This document shows, one piece after another, positions 5,689-7,772 of a stretch of DNA of 7,772 bases. The first letter of the stretch is position 1. The number at the start of each line of letters is the position of its first letter. Both the position numbers and the translations under genes were made by a program. Source of the stretch: Pseudomonadota bacterium (GTDB lineage Bacteria > Pseudomonadota > Alphaproteobacteria > Acetobacterales > Acetobacteraceae); contig JAJXSZ010000141.1 in the NCBI GenBank assembly GCA_021784255.1, forward strand, positions 1-7,772, in the 5' to 3' direction. The notes beneath the pieces were generated by a model. That model did no database searches. It saw only the letters and a program-made list of their open reading frames with translations, and was not told the origin of the DNA.

Positions 5689-6641
5689 CGCCGCTCGTCG
5701 AACTGCAGGACATCAGTGTCCGTTTCGAGATCGGCGCGGGCGGGCTGTTCGGCCGCGCTCGCCGGACGCTCGCGGCCGCCGAGCGCGTTTGCCTGGCGGT
5801 CGGCGAGGGCGAGACGCTGGCGCTGGTGGGCGAGAGCGGCAGCGGCAAATCCACGCTCGGCAACGTCGTCGCCGGCCTGCAGGCGCCGAGCGCGGGATCG
5901 TTGCGATTCCGTGGCAGGCTGCTGGACGCGGCGACCTGGCGCGAGGCACGCCGCGCGATTCAGATCGTATTCCAGGACCCGTTCGGCGCGCTCGATCCGC
6001 GCATGCCGGTCTCGGAGATCATCGTCGAGCCGCTGCGCATCCAGGGCAGCTTCAGTGCCGCCGAGCGAGCCGCGCGCGCGGCCGCATTGGTCGAGCAGGT
6101 CGGCCTGCCGAAGGACGCGCTCAACCGCTATCCGCACGAGTTCTCCGGCGGCCAGCGCCAGCGTATCGCCATCGCCCGCGCCCTCTCGCCGCGCCCGGCG
6201 CTGATCGTCGCCGACGAGCCGCTGTCGGCGCTCGACGTCTCGATCCAGTCGCAGGTGCTCAACCTGATGAAGGAGTTGCAGGAGCGTAACGGCCTCGCCT
6301 ACCTGTTCATCAGCCACGACCTCGCGGTGGTGCACCATCTGGTGGACCGCGTGGCGGTGCTCTATCTCGGCCGGCTGGTGGAGGTGGCGACCCGCGAGGC
6401 GCTTTTCGCGCATCCGCAGCACCCCTACACGCGCGCGCTGCTCGACAGCGTGCCGCGGATCGGCCGCCGGCGGCCCCGCGGCCGGACGATCGGCGGTGAG
6501 ATGCCAAGCCCGCTCGCCCCGCCGCCGGGCTGCGTGTTCCACCCGCGCTGCCCGAAGGCGCAGGCGCGCTGCCGCGCCGAGGTGCCGGCGCTCGACGAAA
6601 CCGGGCCCGGCCAGCGCGCCGCGTGCCATTTTCCGGGCTGA
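5685..6641 (+). CDS. dppF: Peptide ABC importer ATP-binding protein, DppF/OppF type
   Basis: This is the second ATPase of the importer (318 residues), which should pair with the DppD-type subunit as a heterodimer. Walker A is GESGSGKS (49-56), the Q-loop is Q97 (FQDPFGALDPRMPV), and the signature is FSGGQRQR (153-160). Walker B is LIVADEP with D177/E178, and the switch His is H211. The FQDPFGALDP wording and the FSGGQ signature are typical of the F subunit, against LSGGM in D. The C-terminal tail again carries four cysteines, C283-x5-C289-x6-C296-x17-C314. All ATP-site residues are intact in both subunits. Translation starts at GTG 5685 inside the stop of the upstream gene (GTGA), which implies tight coupling. 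The reading further upstream in this frame is a shadow of dppD. Confidence 0.93.
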   Translation: MTPLVELQDISVRFEIGAGGLFGRARRTLAAAERVCLAVGEGETLALVGESGSGKSTLGNVVAGLQAPSAGSLRFRGRLLDAATWREARRAIQIVFQDPFGALDPRMPVSEIIVEPLRIQGSFSAAERAARAAALVEQVGLPKDALNRYPHEFSGGQRQRIAIARALSPRPALIVADEPLSALDVSIQSQVLNLMKELQERNGLAYLFISHDLAVVHHLVDRVAVLYLGRLVEVATREALFAHPQHPYTRALLDSVPRIGRRRPRGRTIGGEMPSPLAPPPGCVFHPRCPKAQARCRAEVPALDETGPGQRAACHFPG

Positions 6642-6649
6642 TGCGATGA
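6641..6649 (+). other. Two-codon minicistron between dppF-like and dppB-like genes
   Basis: ATG 6641 overlaps the dppF stop (TGATG at 6639-6643), codes Met-Arg, and ends in TGA 6647-6649. That TGA overlaps the dppB start (ATGA at 6646-6649). It may be a reinitiation bridge or chance, since ATGCGATGA is short. Confidence 0.2.
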
Positions 6650-7599
6650 CCTCCTATCTCGGCCGCCGCGTCCTCCAGAGCCTGCTCGTGCTGCTGGTGA
6701 TGTCGTTCGTCATCTACGGGCTGATCGGGCTGATGCCGGGCGATCCGCTCGACATCATGCTCGCCTCGACGCCGGGGCTGACGCCGCAGGCGGTGGCGCG
6801 GCTGCGCGCGATCTACGGCCTCGATCAGCCGCTGGTGCTGCGCTACTGGCACTGGCTGATCGCCGCGCTGCACGGCAATCTCGGCTATTCGCGGCTGCAC
6901 TCGGTGCCGGTGATGGCGGTGCTGCTGCCGGCGCTGTGGCAGACGACGAAGCTGATGACCGCGAGCTTCGTCGTCAGCGTGGCCGGCGCGTTCGGGCTCG
7001 GCATCGTCGCCGCGCGCCGTCCAGGCGGCGTCGCCGACGGGCTGATCGGGCTGCTTGCCTTCGGCGGCATGTCGGTGCCGGTGTTCTGGCTGGCGCTGAT
7101 GATGATCCTGGTCTTCGCGGTGCAACTGCACTGGCTGCCGGCGAGCGGCATCAGCACCGTCGGCGAGGGCGGCCTGCTCGACGTGCTGCGCCATCTCGTG
7201 CTGCCGGTGGTCACGCTGTCGCTGGCGACGATGGGCGGCTTCATCCGCTATGTGCGCGCCAGCATGATCGAGACGCTGCGCATGGACCATGTCCGCACCG
7301 CGCGCGCCAAGGGCGCCTCGGAGCGGCGCGTGGTGCTGGTGCACGCCTTCCGCAACGCGCTCATTCCGGTGGTGACGATCATGGCGCTGTCGTTCGGCAC
7401 GCTGTTCAACGGCGCGCTGATCACCGAGACGATGTATGCCCAGCCGGGCATGGGCAAGATGATCTACGATGCGATCCAGGGCAACGACTTCAACCTCGCG
7501 CTCTCGGGCCTGCTGTTCGCGACCATGGTGACGCTGCTGAGCAACCTGGTGGCGGACCTTGCCTATGGCTGGCTCGATCCGCGGATCGCCCTGAAATGA
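6646..7599 (+). CDS. dppB: Peptide ABC importer permease, DppB/OppB type
   Basis: This inner-membrane permease has 317 residues, the usual length. An N-terminal membrane helix (about 9-29) begins after YLGRRV. It is followed by the MPGDP motif (30-34) and the periplasmic LRAIYGLDQPLVLRYWHWL and GNLGYS segments, all characteristic of the B subunit. Further hydrophobic helices and the cytoplasmic EAA coupling loop follow (about 214-239, DHVRTARAKGAS then HAFRNALIPVV). A C-terminal LVADLAYGWLDPRI completes it. The EAA loop docks on the ATPases. The start ATG 6646 lies four bases after the dppF stop, with no convincing ribosome site, so coupled translation is likely. In many operons the permeases precede the ATPases; here they follow. 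The assignment is firm; substrate specificity is not readable. Confidence 0.93.
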   Translation: MTSYLGRRVLQSLLVLLVMSFVIYGLIGLMPGDPLDIMLASTPGLTPQAVARLRAIYGLDQPLVLRYWHWLIAALHGNLGYSRLHSVPVMAVLLPALWQTTKLMTASFVVSVAGAFGLGIVAARRPGGVADGLIGLLAFGGMSVPVFWLALMMILVFAVQLHWLPASGISTVGEGGLLDVLRHLVLPVVTLSLATMGGFIRYVRASMIETLRMDHVRTARAKGASERRVVLVHAFRNALIPVVTIMALSFGTLFNGALITETMYAQPGMGKMIYDAIQGNDFNLALSGLLFATMVTLLSNLVADLAYGWLDPRIALK

Positions 7600-7628
7600 T
7601 GCGGCCCATCGCAGCGAGGCGGCGATGA
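7599..7628 (+). other. Nine-codon minicistron bridging dppB-like and dppC-like genes
   Basis: ATG 7599 shares its A with the dppB stop (TGATG at 7597-7601) and reads MRPIAARRR. It ends in TGA 7626-7628, which overlaps the dppC start (ATGA at 7625-7628). It is 30 bases long, the same as the frame before dppD. It also covers the GAGG ribosome site of dppC. This may be a coupling device. Confidence 0.3.
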
Positions 7629-7772
7629 GCGCCACCGCCACCGGGGCCGCAGCTGCGCGCACGGACCAGCCGGTCGGCGTCTGGGGCCTGCGCTGGCGCC
7701 GCCTGCGCCGCCATCGGGCCGGCATGGTCGCGCTCGGCGTGCTCGCGCTGCTGGCGCTGTTCGTGCTCGCCG
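7625..7772 (+). CDS. dppC: Peptide ABC importer permease, DppC/OppC type, 5' part only
   Basis: This is the first 49 residues of the second permease, cut by the window edge. A low-complexity Ala/Thr start (MSATATGAAAARTDQP) leads into a strongly basic stretch (LRWRRLRRHRAG) and then a hydrophobic helix (MVALGVLALLALFVLA). This is the typical OppC N-terminal pattern, with a cytoplasmic cationic segment before the first membrane helix. The start at ATG 7625 has GAGG at 7616-7619, five bases upstream. Position directly after dppB in a peptide importer operon makes the call likely, although the EAA loop lies outside the window. Confidence 0.82.
   Translation, partial: MSATATGAAAARTDQPVGVWGLRWRRLRRHRAGMVALGVLALLALFVLA

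Noticed and set aside
6310..7725. 471-codon minus-strand frame opposite dppB
   Set aside because: Its His/Gln/Arg-rich repeats are the reverse reading of a membrane protein's Leu/Val codons. The plus-strand permease motifs are clear.

Overview
This is a GC-rich bacterial window in which almost every third codon position is G or C. The gene content points to a Gram-negative proteobacterium. An alphaproteobacterium of the Rhodospirillales/Acetobacteraceae type, or a high-GC betaproteobacterium, would fit. That guess rests on style only, since there is no rRNA or marker gene. The solute-binding protein has a cleavable Sec signal without a lipobox, which suits a true periplasm. I see no insertion sequence, tRNA, CRISPR array, integrase or attachment site, and no gene-free stretch longer than about 100 bases.

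Left block (1-913, + strand): the 3' end of a thiolase-like (SCP2-thiolase/Ltp-type) acyl-CoA enzyme gene overlaps by one base the gene of a DUF35 zinc-ribbon/OB-fold protein. The two families normally work as a complex in CoA-ester metabolism. Stress-response block (1014-2069): a small soluble zinc-binding anti-sigma factor (- strand) is divergent from an ECF sigma factor (+ strand). About 50-80 bases separate them, depending on the sigma start. That gap carries GTAAC/GTTAC arms that can be read as an ECF-type promoter in both directions.

Middle (2033-2923, - strand): a PEP mutase/isocitrate lyase superfamily protein with the motifs of the oxaloacetate decarboxylase branch. Its 3' end overlaps the 3' end of the sigma gene. 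Right block (3015 to the window edge, + strand): a dipeptide/oligopeptide-type ABC importer operon in the order binding protein, ATPase D, ATPase F, permease B, permease C. The last gene is cut by the window edge. The genes are tightly packed, and every gap in this operon is bridged by a 2- or 9-codon reading frame whose stop overlaps the next start. This suggests translational coupling.

Functionally, the window joins acyl-CoA metabolism, an autoregulated envelope or oxidative stress sigma switch, a C3/C4 acid enzyme and a peptide or small-solute importer. Only the importer genes, the thiolase/DUF35 pair and the sigma/anti-sigma pair clearly belong together. I do not see a wholly new system here. 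The most interesting items are the symmetric divergent sigma promoter, the minicistron bridges and the cationic tail of the sigma factor.
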